64,000 nucleotides of DNA, from the NCBI GenBank assembly GCA_030765055.1, contig CM060953.1:76453585-76517584 (forward strand), in the 5' to 3' direction. The position numbers and the translations under genes are program-made. This document shows, piece after piece, positions 1 to 10,117 of the stretch; within the stretch, counting starts at the first letter, position 1, and each line of letters opens with the position of its first letter. A model generated the notes under the pieces. It was given only the letters and a program-made list of their open reading frames with translations. It did no database searches and was not told the DNA's origin. Origin of the DNA: Mantis religiosa. Taxonomy: Eukaryota; Arthropoda; Insecta; Mantodea; Mantidae.

Positions 1-690
1 AAATTTTGATGCAGAAGTAACGGCTATTCATATTTCACTCCAACACCTTCTATACAGAATAGATCAATTTAAGAATGCTGTCATACTTTCTGATTCTAAA
101 GCAGCATTATATGCAATAAGTTCATAAAAATGAGGTCAATCCACATTAACGTATGTCATAAAATGATCCAACAACTTCAAAAACTACAGAAAAGAATTAG
201 ATTACAATGGATACCTGCACATTGTGGAGTTGCTGAAAATGAATCTGCTCATTTTCTTGCCAAAAAACGTGTAAATTTAATTCAGAACAAAACTAAAAAC
301 TTATCCTTTACATCCATAAAAAGACTAATTAAAAACAAACATAAAAACAAACAAAACCAATCAATATCTAACAAAGCCAAAGATAAAAAATTGAACATTT
401 TAATTAAAAACCCAGAAATTATTTCAAAAATCCCACGAAAAGCTGCAGTAGCAAAATTTAGATTACTTACGGAACATGTTTATTTGGCCAAACATTTACG
501 CAGAATAGGAATTTATACAAGTCCAAATTGTCCTCTGTGCAACAGAGAAGAGGAAATGACCGTAGAACATTTTCTAATCTGTGAAGCACTACCTGCCGGA
601 TCCACTACACAGAAATATTGAAGAGCAAGAGAGCTAATGGTTTCATTGCCAAAGCCTAGCATTTGAAAACAGAAACAACAACAACATATT
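1..690 (+). pseudogene. LINE ORF2 C-terminus: RNase H domain and Cys/His tail, broken
   Basis: The first 124 bases read FDAEVTAI and SDSKAALYAI, the E- and D-containing blocks of a ribonuclease H domain. A frameshift and a TAA at 125 follow. From 130 the reading continues with QWIPAHCGVAENESAHFLAK, the last RNase H block, where the usual catalytic Asp is His. A Cys-rich tail (CPLC, then EHFLIC) follows, as in I-type and related arthropod LINEs that carry RNase H. An in-frame TGA replaces Trp in the terminal YWRARELM motif near 620. The 3' end is AAC-rich, near 690. The window begins inside the element, so RT and endonuclease lie upstream if they exist. Dead copy. The exact clade is not certain. 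Confidence 0.75.
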
Positions 691-711
691 AACTTGGCAT
701 GACAATACAAA

Positions 712-1341
712 CTACCTGCCCAACGGTGGTTGAATCAATTTGTTCCATTTTTTCAAGGTATTCTGCCTTTTTTCACTGTCATTCTGGCTCTCGAACTGAT
801 CGGAAACTGCAATCAACGATGATGATAGTCGCCGATTTGAGTGCCCTCCAGATGATTCCTCAAAAGATGATCTATGAGGAGATGGTCGTGGACCTTTATG
901 CTGGTTTTTCTTAGTGTTAGCCTTCTTATTCTCCCTGAGGAAGTCCACTCTTTCAAATGAGGTGTTAAATTTCTTTGGCGATACATTATATATTACTGGT
1001 TCATATGTCATTGTTGAAGTAGATGCTTTCAGCAGTGAGCTGGCTGAAACGTTCTTCTTAGGACTGGAATTGGTAGGCGTGCTCACTGTTGTTCATGCTG
1101 GTGTTTGTTGCTTTGGCTGTGATCTTGGCACGATTGTTCTTTCTGCAATTACTGCCTCATTTAAGTTGCTAGTTTGTGTTGCAATTTCATGTCTAGGTAC
1201 TGGCTTAGCTGCAACTGCACTATAAGTGATGGTCCTAGGGACAGAAAGCTGCTGACTAAGCAAAAGCTCCCGGGCTTCCAAGGAAGACACCTTTTTTCTT
1301 ACCCGGGTCTCCTGGATTGCCTTTTCCTCCTTAAAACGGGG
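712..1341 (-). pseudogene. I-type LINE ORF1 (Gag-like), C-terminal half
   Basis: On the minus strand, reading begins with ECPRF and KEEKAIQETRV near 1340, just after the zinc-knuckle region. It passes through a basic, Ser/Pro-rich segment (VPRSQPKQQTPA; SPKKNVSAS) and ends at 712. The same order is seen in copy B at 13.8-14.5 kb (ECPRYIEERAIQEIQV, then VPRSQPIASP). ORF1 products of I-type LINEs bind element RNA and form the ribonucleoprotein. Two open segments (1290-1093 and 1086-712) are separated by a stop or frameshift, so this is not a working gene. The other half of the same ORF is at 3575-4260, beyond the PLE insertion. Confidence 0.7.
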
Positions 1342-1393
1342 ACATTCTCTGGAATTCCTTTCTTGGAAGTGTTGAAAACAGTGTTGTTATGTA

Positions 1394-2179
1394 AAATTAA
1401 CTTTAAAGAGAGTCGATTAAAGACACTAGACAACACTTACTTTTAAATTTTTTCGGAACATGTTTCTGAGGCTTTGCCTCTATCATCGGCCGGCTCTCGA
1501 CTGGTTCTTGTTGGTGTAGCTGACGATATTTTGTCACAGGTCTCCTCTGGTGGCGGTTCAAGGAACTTGCTGAACAAATCTTTCTGGGGGATGTCGAAAT
1601 TGAATACTTTGTTCCTATTTTTTGAAATGAAGATTTGTTCCCATGTGGATAGTTCTTGTTTTCCTGATGTATGTTTTAGTAGTTTTGGTTCTGGATTTAT
1701 GTTGTGGTTTTTTTCCCAAAAATGTGTGGCAACTGCTGATTTTTCTAATTGTTTATATTTTATGTTTCTAAAGTGTTCCTTTGCTCTTGTTTCTAATTTT
1801 TGTTTTTCCAATATAAATTTGACTACAGTCATTGCATTCAATTTGATATATACCAGATTTTTTGTTAGATGGAATGGCATCTTTGATGTTTGAGCAAATT
1901 AGGATTTTTAAGGAGAAATGGTTGACTGGTGCTAGTTGAATATTTTGTTTTTTGAAGACTTTTTTGAATTTATCATAGGCCCATGGATGGTAAGTGAATT
2001 TTTTGAAAATCATATTAGTTTCTGTAGCTGAGAGAGTTGTGGTTTCCTTTAGTAGCTTCTTCTTTTTTGCTAAGCTCACTTTTTTGTCCACTAATGATTT
2101 GGGAAAGTTATTTTTTTGTGCTATTTCAATTATTTTGTTGTATTCTGTTTTGTATTCTTCTGCTGTGAGAGGGATGTTT
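1394..2179. repeat. PLE-1 inverted repeat, left arm
   Basis: About 786 bp, nearly identical to the reverse complement of 2774-3558; only scattered single-base differences were seen by eye (for example near 1500-1550 against 3410-3450). The arms end together at AAACATCCC/GGGATGTTT. They carry the element 3' end, endonuclease and linker. Confidence 0.9.
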
Positions 2180-2773
2180 GTGGGATCTTGGGTTGTAGCC
2201 ATTAGCTTTTATGTAGTTGTCTGTCTGTGTTGGTTTTCTGTAAATGCCAAAGTTTAGTCTGTTTTTATTCCTCATTATTTTTAGATCCAAAAATGGTAAA
2301 TGCTCATCTTTTTCTATTTCTACAGTGAATTTGATGCTTTTTTCTTGGATATTTAAAAGTTTTAGTGCATCACTGATGTGTTTTTTTGGTACTATTGCAA
2401 AGATGTCATCTACATATCGTTGCCAGAGTTTGAACATCCAAGGGAAACCTTTGTTGATCCTTATTTCTAATGCACTCATGTACAGATCGGCCAGGAAGGG
2501 TGATAGGGGGTTGCCCATTGCTAACCCTGAAGTTTGGTGATAATATTTTGTTTGAAACTGGAAGAAATTTTGTTCTATGCATAATTTGGTTAGTTCAATG
2601 TAGTCTGAAATTTCAGCTGATGCCATTCCAAGTGATTTGAGCCATTTTTCTATCAACGGTGGGAGTTGATTAACTGGTATGCTGGGAAACAGTGATTTAA
2701 CATCAAATGAGACTAGTGTGTCCTCTTCTTTTGATGGACAGGCAATCTTCAATAGTTTAGCACACAGACTGGT
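1443..2773 (-). pseudogene. PLE-1 reverse transcriptase plus GIY-YIG endonuclease, 5'-truncated
   Basis: Reading the minus strand from 2773: LVSFDVKSLFPSIP (RT motif A region), GLAMGNPLSPFLADL, RYVDDIFAIVP (the catalytic YxDD is present), FLDLKI and FGIYRKPTQTDNYIK (thumb entry). After NGYNPRSHKH a short deletion shifts the frame before NIPLTAEEYKTEYNK, the RT-endonuclease linker. The endonuclease follows: SGIYQIECNDCSQIYIGKTK (GIY-YIG core), then a second frame break, then KEHFRNIKYKQLEKSAVATH and WEQIFISKNRN. PLE proteins use the RT to copy RNA into a nick made by the GIY-YIG nuclease. The N-terminal RT fingers are missing and there are at least two frame breaks, so this is a dead copy. Confidence 0.88.
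1452..1495 (-). ncRNA. Hammerhead-ribozyme-like motif (PLE-1 left arm)
   Basis: Minus strand: CCGATGA (canonical CTGATGA with T to C), stem II GAGGC-AAA-GCCTC, box 2 GAAA, and a short self-complementary stem III ACATGT followed by T. Same position as in the other PLE 3' ends. The box 1 change probably lowers or abolishes activity. PLE hammerheads are established in the literature; activity here is inference. Confidence 0.6.
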
Positions 2774-3510
2774 AAACATCCCTCTCACAGCAGAAGAATA
2801 CAAAACAGAATACAACAAAATAATTGAAATAGCACAAAAAAATAACTTTCCCAAATCATTAGTGGACAAAAAAGTGAGCTTAGCAAAAAAGAAGAAGCTA
2901 CTAAAGGAAACCACAACTCTCTCAGCTACAGAAACTAATATGATTTTCAAAAAATTCACTTACCATCCATGGGCCTATGATAAATTCAAAAAAGTCTTCA
3001 AAAAACAAAATATTCAACTAGCACCAGTCAACCATTTCTCCTTAAAAATCCTAATTTGCTCAAACATCAAAGATGCCATTCCATCTAACAAAAAATCTGG
3101 TATATATCAAATTGAATGCAATGACTGTAGTCAAATTTATATTGGAAAAACAAAAATTAGAAACAAGAGCAAAGGAACACTTTAGAAACATAAAATATAA
3201 ACAATTAGAAAAATCAGCAGTTGCCACACATTTTTGGGAAAAAAACCACAACATAAATCCAGAACCAAAACTACTAAAACATACATCAGGAAAACAAGAA
3301 CTATCCACATGGGAACAAATCTTCATTTCAAAAAATAGGAACAAAGTATTCAATTTCGACATCCCCCAGAAAGATTTGTTCAGCAAGTTCCTTGAACCGC
3401 CACTAGAGGAGACCTGTGACAAAATATCGTCAGCTACACCAATGAGAACCAGTCGAGAGCCGGCCGATGATAGAGGCAAAGCCTCAGAAACATGTTCCGG
3501 AAAAATTTAA
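2774..3510 (+). pseudogene. PLE-1 inverted partial copy: linker and GIY-YIG endonuclease
   Basis: The plus strand reads VNIPLTAEEYKTEYNK, a Lys-rich linker, SGIYQIECNDCSQIYIGKTK, then a frame break at 3150-3185, and in the next frame KEHFRNIKYKQLEKSAVATH and STWEQIFISKNRN. No RT is present. The break after GKTK is in the same place as in the left arm, where intact PLEs in this window read KTKRN and then TRxKEH. The fragment is a passenger of the inverted insertion and cannot encode a full nuclease. Confidence 0.85.
3461..3500 (+). ncRNA. Hammerhead-ribozyme-like motif (PLE-1 right arm)
   Basis: Mirror copy of the motif at 1452-1495: CCGATGA, stem II GAGGC-AAA-GCCTC, GAAA, ACATGTTCC. It carries the same T-to-C change in box 1, showing that the two arms share ancestry. 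Confidence 0.6.
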
Positions 3511-3574
3511 AAGTAAGTGTTGTCTAGTGCCTTAATCGACTCTCTTTAAAGTTAATTTAACATTCTCTGGAGTT

Positions 3575-4260
3575 TAATGAATGATTACCTCTGCAGTTGA
3601 CACATGTTGCAGGTGAAGTACATGCATCAACATGCTTAACTTCCCGATGGTCAATGCAGGTAGCAACTACATTACAAGAATCACTCGTGTGGCCAAAGCG
3701 CAGGCACTTGTAACAACTCAATGGATTGGATATATACTGGCTCACTTCAATAGCTTCATACCCTTACCAATCAAAGGTAAGAAACAGGGTACGAGTGGGC
3801 TCCAGTTCACCTCGTGCTTTGCAGTGGACTCGAGATATATTTGTCACACCTTGTTCTGCCAAGTTTTCCTGAATCTCCTCATTGGACATTCCGTCAAATG
3901 CACAGGTGTTTACAACACCACACAAGGAGTTCAGAGTCCTCTGCAATTCAACGCGCACCAGATAATTCTTTCTAAAGTTTTGCAGCCTGCATCAGTGAAA
4001 CTGCTTCGACCAGGAGCACACCATTGCGAGATCGAATACATGATTTCACAGGACCAGCAATATTACTATACCCTTCTGAATAATAAATGGGTTCATGGTA
4101 GTAAATTTTCGGCCTTCCTCATTTCTAATAACAACCCAATAGCTTGGATCACAAGACTCAGCTACTTCCTTTCCACTTTTCTTAGCATTTTATTTTATTT
4201 TATCAGTTCCCATAGTGATTATGTCCTCCACCATTGCAAACATCTCCAATGGCATGCTCA
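3575..4260 (-). pseudogene. I-type LINE ORF1, N-terminal half with zinc knuckles
   Basis: From about 4240 downward the minus strand matches the copy B ORF1 N-terminus (GPRY, then EEGRKFTTMNPF). It then reads LNSLCGVVNTCAFDGMSNEE and the first zinc knuckle CYKCLRFGHTSDSC. A second Cys/His cluster (CTSPATCVNCRGNHSLNSREC) reaches the PLE junction at 3574. CCHC knuckles in LINE ORF1 bind element RNA. Several frame changes and in-frame stops separate the blocks (for example near 3750 and 3960), so the gene is decayed. The reading resumes at 1341 on the far side of the PLE. Confidence 0.75.
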
Positions 4261-4667
4261 CATCCTGGGTGCCACTCCGGCCTTGGTGAGAGTCCTGGCC
4301 TGGACCTTGTTCACCTCATGTCTCACCTCCCAATGTATGGACAGAGGGACCCAATTGCCTTCAGGAGTGTAACAGCTCATACAATGGCACCTCCCCGGGA
4401 TTCACCTTTATCAGTAGATATGAACACAGTCCTACATGCTAACCAGGGGCTGGGAGTTATGCATAACCCAGTCAACCCTCTGCTTGCTGCATTAGGTATC
4501 TATTAGACTTGTGTTCAGGGAGGTTAGGGTCAAACACGGATGTGGACCAAAGTTTTGGGCATTTGGCAATAGCTCTCTCACCACTCAGAGGCACCCAATC
4601 AAGAGATTTGGCTCGAGAACTTGGGATCGCCAATCCTGTACCTATCATAGTAAGCTCCTGGGGAGCT
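4261..4667 (-). other. 5' UTR of I-type LINE copy A
   Basis: Non-coding minus-strand leader that lines up with 15261-15657 of copy B: shared blocks around 4580-4640 (CTCACCACT, GGCTCGAGAACTTGGGATCGCC) and the CCTGGGG terminus. In full-length I-type LINEs this region holds the internal promoter; no promoter motif could be placed here. Confidence 0.55.
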
Positions 4668-4859
4668 AAAAGAAGAAGGACACATTATGTTGTTTACTTC
4701 CGGGAAAATAACTATTTTGACTGGAAAATGTTATTAATAATTAATAAACAAAACTACTTTAGAAGTAAAAAAATACAGGATTACAGATATTGTTATGACA
4801 GTAGAAGCATACAGAAAATCTCAGTTATATGGAATGGTTAATGTATTTGGTATTAATAC

Positions 4860-6050
4860 ATTTCTAATGTATTGCATCATATTTAGAAAATAAACAGCAG
4901 TGTATGGAAATAAACTACAAAAATGAAAAGGGTATGGTAAACAAAGTAAGATCACAATTTGAAACAATTAAACAAGTAATTCTGCAAAGCTCAAAATTAG
5001 GTCCTTTTCTGTTTTTAGTTTATATAAATGATCTTTCTGAAAAAGTATCAAAGAATGAAGGCACAACAATCAATTGGCTATGCAGATGATGCAATAATAA
5101 TTGTTACAGATCCCACTACCAAAGATGTAGAAAACAAGGCAAACAGTAAATTTTCTAGGGGTGCTTATAGATAATAATCTAAATCGGCAACCACATATAA
5201 TGTACATAACAAAAAAGATAAATAAGGGCTTATATGTTATGAAACAGGTTAAGAATATTATGGATAACAAAACACTGAAGCAGGTGTAATACGATTCCTT
5301 TATTTATATATGTTGTTGTTTTCAAATGCTAGGCTTTGGCAATGAAGCCATTAGCTCTCCTTTATTTATATATAAAAAATGGAATAACACTATGGGGAAT
5401 ACTACAGCTAAGGAACTATTAAAAATATTTATATTTCAAAAAAGGGGCAATTAGAATAATTTGGAAAATAGAAAAAGACATATTTGTAGGGACACATACA
5501 AAAAATATACAATCCTTACTGTTTCATGCATTTACATTTATGAAAGCATTGAGCATGTTCTACTAAATGAAAAAATTGCTAAAAACAGTCACATGCATAG
5601 TTATAATGTTAGAAATAAACAGGATTATAGAACTACAGTCAAGGGAACATTAAATAAATGTTCATTAAAAAGTATAAGGAAATAAAATTATAGTGCTTTA
5701 CTTAAGGAAGCAAAAAACTTAAAACAAAGAGAGATACAAATAAAATCCATTAAAAATATTTGATAGAAAATGCTTTCAACAATGTTGAAGAATTTAAGTG
5801 CAACACTAAATACAATCAAAGAATATAAATACTATATAAATGTGTATAATAAGTGTAAATTTAGTTTATAGGTGTGTGAAGTTGAATAGGAATATTAAGC
5901 CATGGAAATAATCTAATTTCACCTAGAATTTTATATGCATTAATTTGTAAACCTTCTGTACTTGTAAATACATTGTAAATACTTTTTATAACTGATGAAA
6001 CCTATTGCTTCTTGTAAGCTTAATGGTGAATAAAGGATTATGATTATTAT
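4860..6050 (+). pseudogene. LINE RT C-terminal relic (CR1/Jockey-like, no RNase H)
   Basis: The plus strand reads LGPFLFLVYINDLSEKV near 5000, then YADDAIIIV near 5080 in a shifted frame. FLGVLIDNNLNRQPHI and KINKGLYVMKQVKN follow near 5150-5250, then ITLWG and AIRII near 5385-5460. These are the RT palm and C-terminal blocks of LINEs that end without RNase H. Frameshifts and stops are frequent. The 3' end near 6050 has an AATAAAGG signal followed by ATT repeats, a typical LINE tail. A 46-bp second LINE insertion sits at 5312-5357. Confidence 0.7.
5312..5357 (-). mobile_element. 46-bp micro-insertion: extreme 5'-truncated LINE copy
   Basis: A 46-bp minus-strand segment is flanked by a perfect 16-bp duplication, TCCTTTATTTATATAT, at 5296-5311 and 5358-5373. 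The insert equals the last 11 codons (ELMASLPKPSI, stop) plus a CAACAACA tail, matching the 3' end of the LINE at 1-690. It is best explained by target-primed reverse transcription that stopped almost at once. Confidence 0.85.
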
Positions 6051-6340
6051 TAAATGATAATCTTTATTGTCTGTAAACTTGTGTGTTACAAGCATTAGAC
6101 ATTGTCACATTCTAAAGTATGTACATGAGTATTTAGCTTTGTTTGAGGAGTTTCCATTTACATTAACCTTAACAATTATTGTGTTACATAATTAGTACAA
6201 CTATTGCATACAGAGTTATTTTAGCTAACATTTACACATCTCTTACAATATTTACACATTCCTAGTACTAGTAAGTATATAATAACTACATCAGTATAGA
6301 GTAATAATAATATAGTACAATTCTAATTCCCTTAAACTTT
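6051..6340. other. AT-rich spacer, no gene seen
   Basis: No credible coding sequence, RNA gene or repeat structure was recognised. The start (AATCTTTATTGTCTG, minus-strand AATAAAGATT) could be a polyadenylation-type end of another decayed LINE. Confidence 0.4.
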
Positions 6341-7185
6341 ACAGAGATTAATCTTGTCCAAAAGATTAAACAGTGCATCCTTCAATATGAGCTGCATAAC
6401 TAAATTAACAAACCTTGAAACAAGAAAAATAGTGTACTTCAGTTACTTCCACTCTTTGATGACATACGGAATAATACTATGGGGGAACTCTACGGGATGG
6501 GAAACGATCTTTAAAAGTCAAAGAAAGATAATTCGGATAATGACTCAATCAAGACCAAAAGTCTCATGCAGAAACCTGTTCAAAAACCTGAAGATATTAA
6601 CCTTACCATCCCAATACCTGTATGAAATAAATAAATACATCCATTCAAATTTTGATACAATTTATAATTCACAAATGCAACATAATCATGGAACGAGAAA
6701 TAAAAATAATCTAAAACCACCCATGCACAGATTAGCACTGTATGAAAAAAGCCCACAATATGCAGGAATAAAAATATATAATAAATTACCTGTAAGAATC
6801 CGTGAAATGAAAAACCTCAAATGCTTTAATAAAGCAATAAATAACCTACTAATGGACAAAGCCTACTACTCGATTATTGAATATATGGATGATAAAATTG
6901 AATTATAATGAAATTTTTTGTCATTTTGTAATTCTAATATTCTGACAATATTATTCCAAGGGCATGTCATAATTATAACAATATTTGTATATAGTTGTAT
7001 TGATATTATTAGTAATTATATTATTTGTATTATTAGCATTTATATTATTAGTGTTATTGTTATTTTGTGTAATTATTATTATTATTTTAAATTTTCTACT
7101 GTTGACGAGTCACCTGTTTACTGAGTTTTTACTCACTATCTGTAAGCGTATGTGACAATAAAGCATCTTATCTTATCTTATCTTA
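6341..7185 (+). pseudogene. LINE C-terminal domain, 5'-truncated, with microsatellite tail
   Basis: An uninterrupted 184-codon stretch (6354-6908) reads RKIVYFSYFHSLMTYGIILWG, then RKIIRIMTQSRPKVSCRNLF, a HNHGTRNKNNL block, YAGIKIYNKLPVRIREM and a terminal YYSIIEYMDDKIEL. This is the C-terminal domain of CR1/Jockey-like LINEs and matches the same region of the copy at 34211-35956. RT motifs are missing, so the copy is 5'-truncated. The 3' UTR ends at about 7185 in AATAAAGCATC followed by TTATC repeats. A dead-on-arrival but fairly young copy, since the residual frame is open. Confidence 0.8.
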
Positions 7186-7705
7186 TATAAGAAATAGGTA
7201 TAATAATTACAACAAGAATATAAGACAATTATAATTCACTTAGGCTGTATAAACATTTATCTATGAGGTATTTTTTCAAGAGATTTTTGAATATATTGCC
7301 TTGAGCTGATTTAATATATGAAGGAAGTTTATTATACAAAATTATACCTGCAATGTATGGGTCTTTGTTGTTAGAGGTTTTTGCTTTATATTCCCTATGG
7401 TAGTTGTTTATTCCTCTAGTGTTATAACGATAATGTTCCCTATTTAGTGATATGAATTTACTGTTAGTCCTAACAAGTATGATAACCTTATACACAAACA
7501 ATGATACCACGGTTAGTATACATTGTCGTCTAAAAATTTCCTTTACTGAATGGCGACTTGACAGGCTGCAGATGCACCTTAGACTTTTATTCTGCAAAAT
7601 TAGGATCTTATTTAAGTTTAACTGGCTGGTAGCTCCCCATATTTCAATACCATATGCGATATGTGAATGAATTAAGCCATAATATACCATTTTTAGTGAT
7701 GTTAA
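7186..7705 (-). pseudogene. LINE C-terminal domain, 5'-truncated (second family)
   Basis: The minus-strand ORF 7690-7229 (153 codons) reads YYGLIHSHIAYGIEIWGATS, NKSLRCICSLSSRHSVKEIF, YNTRGINNY, YIAGIILYNKLPSYIKS and ends KCLYSLSEL. The order matches the C-terminal domain of CR1/Jockey-like LINEs but diverges in sequence from 6354-6908, so it is another family. It lies tail-to-tail with the previous copy; their 3' ends meet near 7186. No RT motif is present. Confidence 0.75.
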
Positions 7706-8089
7706 TGATGTTAATATAATAATTTATTGCGGCCAATAGACTCTTACAAGAGCATCTGACACTGTCAATTATCTCTATACAGTCAATAGATTTTTAATTA
7801 AACTTTGTTATACATGTGCATAGTTGTGATGTATCTTGTGTACTTTGATCATAGGGATGAAATAAAATGAAATGAAATTTTACCTGATGGTGTCAAATAA
7901 TGCTTGCATGTAGTCACAAGTAAACATTTCACTTCACAGTTCTGTGGTGTAAAGTTTACTGCTTCCCAAGAGCATTTATAAGGTATTGAAATTGTTGATT
8001 TTATATGATATGGCATTTCACCTTATAGGAATATTAAAAGACAACACTTTTTCTCCTTCTTTAGCTTCCCTAGTTGTACTGCAATCGTG
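7706..8089. other. AT-rich spacer with a possible LINE tail
   Basis: No coding sequence recognised. GGGATGAAATAAAATGAAAT at 7854-7873 resembles the GAAAT-repeat 3' tail of another LINE on the plus strand; nothing diagnostic lies upstream of it. Confidence 0.3.
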
Positions 8090-8430
8090 GTGTTAGGGGA
8101 TTGTTGTTCCTCTATCCCTTAAGGTTGGGCCTGAGGAACTGAAGCTTTGGAGCTGAATGTAGGTATTCAGACCAATGCCTGGTGTGAAGGTGAAGGAAGT
8201 GGATGATATATATGAGGGCGAAATGAATGATAGGAAAGATGATGGCAGAGCAATTGGTGCAATGCTGACGGGGGAAACCAGAGGACCAGAAGAAAATCCG
8301 TCCCAGTGCCATGTTGTCCACCACAAATCTCACTTTGTGGTTGCCTGGGATCGAACACTGGCCACCTTGGTGAGAGCCAAGCAGTATAACCTCTCAGTCA
8401 TTGTGTGGCCTATATTAAAAAAAAAGAAAA
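8090..8430 (-). mobile_element. tRNA-derived SINE, family 1
   Basis: Read on the minus strand it begins near 8410 with a tRNA-like head: GCTTGGCTCTCACCAAGGTG and the B box GTTCGATCCC. A body then starts GTGGACAACATGGCACTGGG and ends AAGGGATAGAGGAACAACAA. The copy at 30865-31195 has the same order (GTGGACAACATGG, then AAGGGATAGAGGAAGAAGAA). SINEs are transcribed by RNA polymerase III from the internal A and B boxes and are moved by a LINE partner. Confidence 0.75.
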
Positions 8431-9276
8431 AAAGACACTGTTTTTCACTTGTGACTCATATGCAGAGAATTTTAGACATTGAATATGAGCTCAAGAGGGA
8501 AACATTTCTGCAGCTTCAAATGCATGAAATCTTAAGAGCAGCAGTCTCCAAACTTTCCAGCCTTAGGGCCACAACTGATTACTTCAGTTTTGGTTCCAAG
8601 GGCCAAAACCACTATCTATAATTTCTAGAGTAGCTGCCAAACACGTCCTGAGCAAGCATACACTGGCTAAATTCACTAGTTCAGTTACTGTTGTGTATTG
8701 TTATGATCATAACTAGGCCTCGGACATGGCTTTAGGTTAGGGTAGCTTCTATTATATGTTGTTTACAAACCAGCGAAGTGGAGAGAGGGAGTGGTCGAGT
8801 GTGCTATTGAGGTTGAGCTGTGTACGTCAGGGGAGGTGAAGGAGATGATATCACTAAAATCCTGTGCGCTCATAACTGTTTTCCAGCCATATGCAACCAA
8901 ACTGCAACCATGTCCGATGCCTAATCATAACACTTGACATCTGGTGGGCAAAGGCAAAAATAGATAGTGGTATAACCTCTATTGCTAACAGATGGCACTA
9001 GTAATACTTTTGAAAGCACAGTAACAAGAAGCATTCATGAATAAGCTCATTGGTTCAAGAAAGTTCTGTTGTATTCCACTCACTTTGTGGTGGTAGTAAT
9101 TGGAGTATAAAAAGACTTAGCAGTGCAACAATGAGTCATTCTGCCTTGGGAAGTTAGCCATCTGTTATAAAATAAAGTAGTGGGTAACCCCATTTAAAAG
9201 ACATCTTTGAACCGATAAATGTCCATACATAACAGTATTTTGAATTGACTTTTGTTTTTGTGTGTGACTTACTAGA

Positions 9277-9720
9277 ATGGAGAAGAAGTGAAAAATAGAC
9301 AGTGAATGCAAAACATTCAAAGACCAATGGGAGCATCAATATTTCATGACTCAGACCAGATTTGCAATGGAACCACAGCTGTTGTCAAAGAATATAACAT
9401 TAAATGTCATTATGAAACAAAGCATTTTCAAAATTACTAAATATGTACAGGAAGTTTGTGGCGAGACAAAACTTGAAGATTTAAAGAATAGATTGAAATT
9501 GCAGTAATTACTATTAACAAAAGTCAACACTGAGCCAGAGGATTTAAATCATGCTAGCTTTTATGTGGATCTTGAAACTGCAGAATATGGAAAACCATTC
9601 ACTGATTGAGAAATGATTGAAGAATGCATAATTCCAGTAGCCAAATAAATGTGGCCTGAAAAGGTAAATTTATTTAAAACTGTCAGTTTGTCAGTAACAC
9701 CATGGCTCAGAGGGTACAGT
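9277..9720 (+). pseudogene. hAT-family transposase N-terminal relic (ZBED/GTF2IRD2-like)
   Basis: The plus strand reads MEKK-stop-KIDSECKTFKDQWEHQYF, then in a shifted frame CNGTTAVVKEYNIKCHYETK (a BED-finger-like region). Next come ETKLEDLKNRLKLQ, LETAEYGKPFTD-stop-EMIEECI and MWPEKVNLFKTVSLS. These phrases match domesticated and transposon hAT proteins of the ZBED/GTF2IRD2 type, recognised from memory of the family. At least four stops and one frameshift are present. The catalytic DDE core and hAT dimerisation domain are absent, consistent with an internally deleted element. Confidence 0.7.
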
Positions 9721-10117
9721 GGATATTATAAACTGTTAGTGGTATTCATTTTAATTAATTTTAATCATTATGCCTAAGTTAAACGTTCTGGGTGTATTAC
9801 TTGTCATTAAGTTTTACATAGCAAGAAAATAAAGTGAAGTTACTATCATTCTGAGCTTTTCATTTTACTTACTACAGCAATAATAACAACAATAAAGCCA
9901 TTAGTTTCATGAGCTGTGATGATGATGATGATGTGTATAAGGGCACTCAACTACAGAGGTTATCAGTGCCCTTTAAAAAATTAGTCATGGCAAAAGCCAC
10001 ATATAAATGTTTCTAAAAATGTATAAAAGTGTAAATAAACTTTCAAAAAATATATGCACATAACAAACTACAAAAACAAAAAGAAATATAAATCTAAACT
10101 GCCAAAAATCCTCTTCA

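Larger units (their letters stand above)
2774..3558. repeat. PLE-1 inverted repeat, right arm
   Basis: Reverse complement of 1394-2179 with few differences. It begins inside the linker codons VNIPL and runs through the endonuclease and 3' end. A single template, or conversion between arms, is likely because both arms share the same lesion in the GIY-YIG region. Confidence 0.9.
1357..3559. mobile_element. Penelope-like element PLE-1, an inverted pair of truncated copies
   Basis: The insertion lies in LINE ORF1 and is bounded by ACATTCTCTGGAATT (1342-1356) and ACATTCTCTGGAGTT (3560-3574), a 15-bp target duplication. Inside are a 37-bp left extension (1357-1393), a 786-bp left arm (1394-2179), a 594-bp single-copy centre (2180-2773) and a near-identical inverted right arm (2774-3558). 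The centre plus left arm encode RT, linker and GIY-YIG endonuclease on the minus strand. The right arm encodes only linker and endonuclease on the plus strand. Both arms end in a hammerhead-like motif. Inverted partial copies are a known habit of PLEs. Confidence 0.9.
700..4667 (-). mobile_element. I-type LINE fragment (copy A): ORF1 and 5' UTR, split by a PLE
   Basis: This minus-strand piece aligns with the 5' UTR and ORF1 of the fuller element at 9917-15657: shared zinc-knuckle ORF1 text, a shared C-terminus, and a shared 5' leader with a CCTGGGGAG end near 4655. No ORF2 follows; at about 700-712 the sequence changes to the plus-strand LINE tail, so the 3' portion was lost by deletion or rearrangement. 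A 2.2-kb Penelope-like element (1357-3559) interrupts ORF1. The 15-bp duplication on its two sides (1342-1356 and 3560-3574, one mismatch) lets the host reading frame be followed across. Old, non-functional copy. Confidence 0.75.

Noticed and set aside
1474..1893. A hydrophobic, membrane-like frame (LFLFFEMKICSHVDSSCF), repeated at 3060-3479
   Set aside because: It is the antisense of the PLE endonuclease in both arms; hydrophobicity comes from the complement of Lys/Asn-rich codons.
3632..4372. A 246-codon plus-strand frame
   Set aside because: Antisense to LINE ORF1 zinc-knuckle sequence of copy A, which has clear homology on the minus strand.
8175..8621. A 148-codon plus-strand frame
   Set aside because: It runs antisense through the SINE and into the hAT end; no protein family is recognisable.
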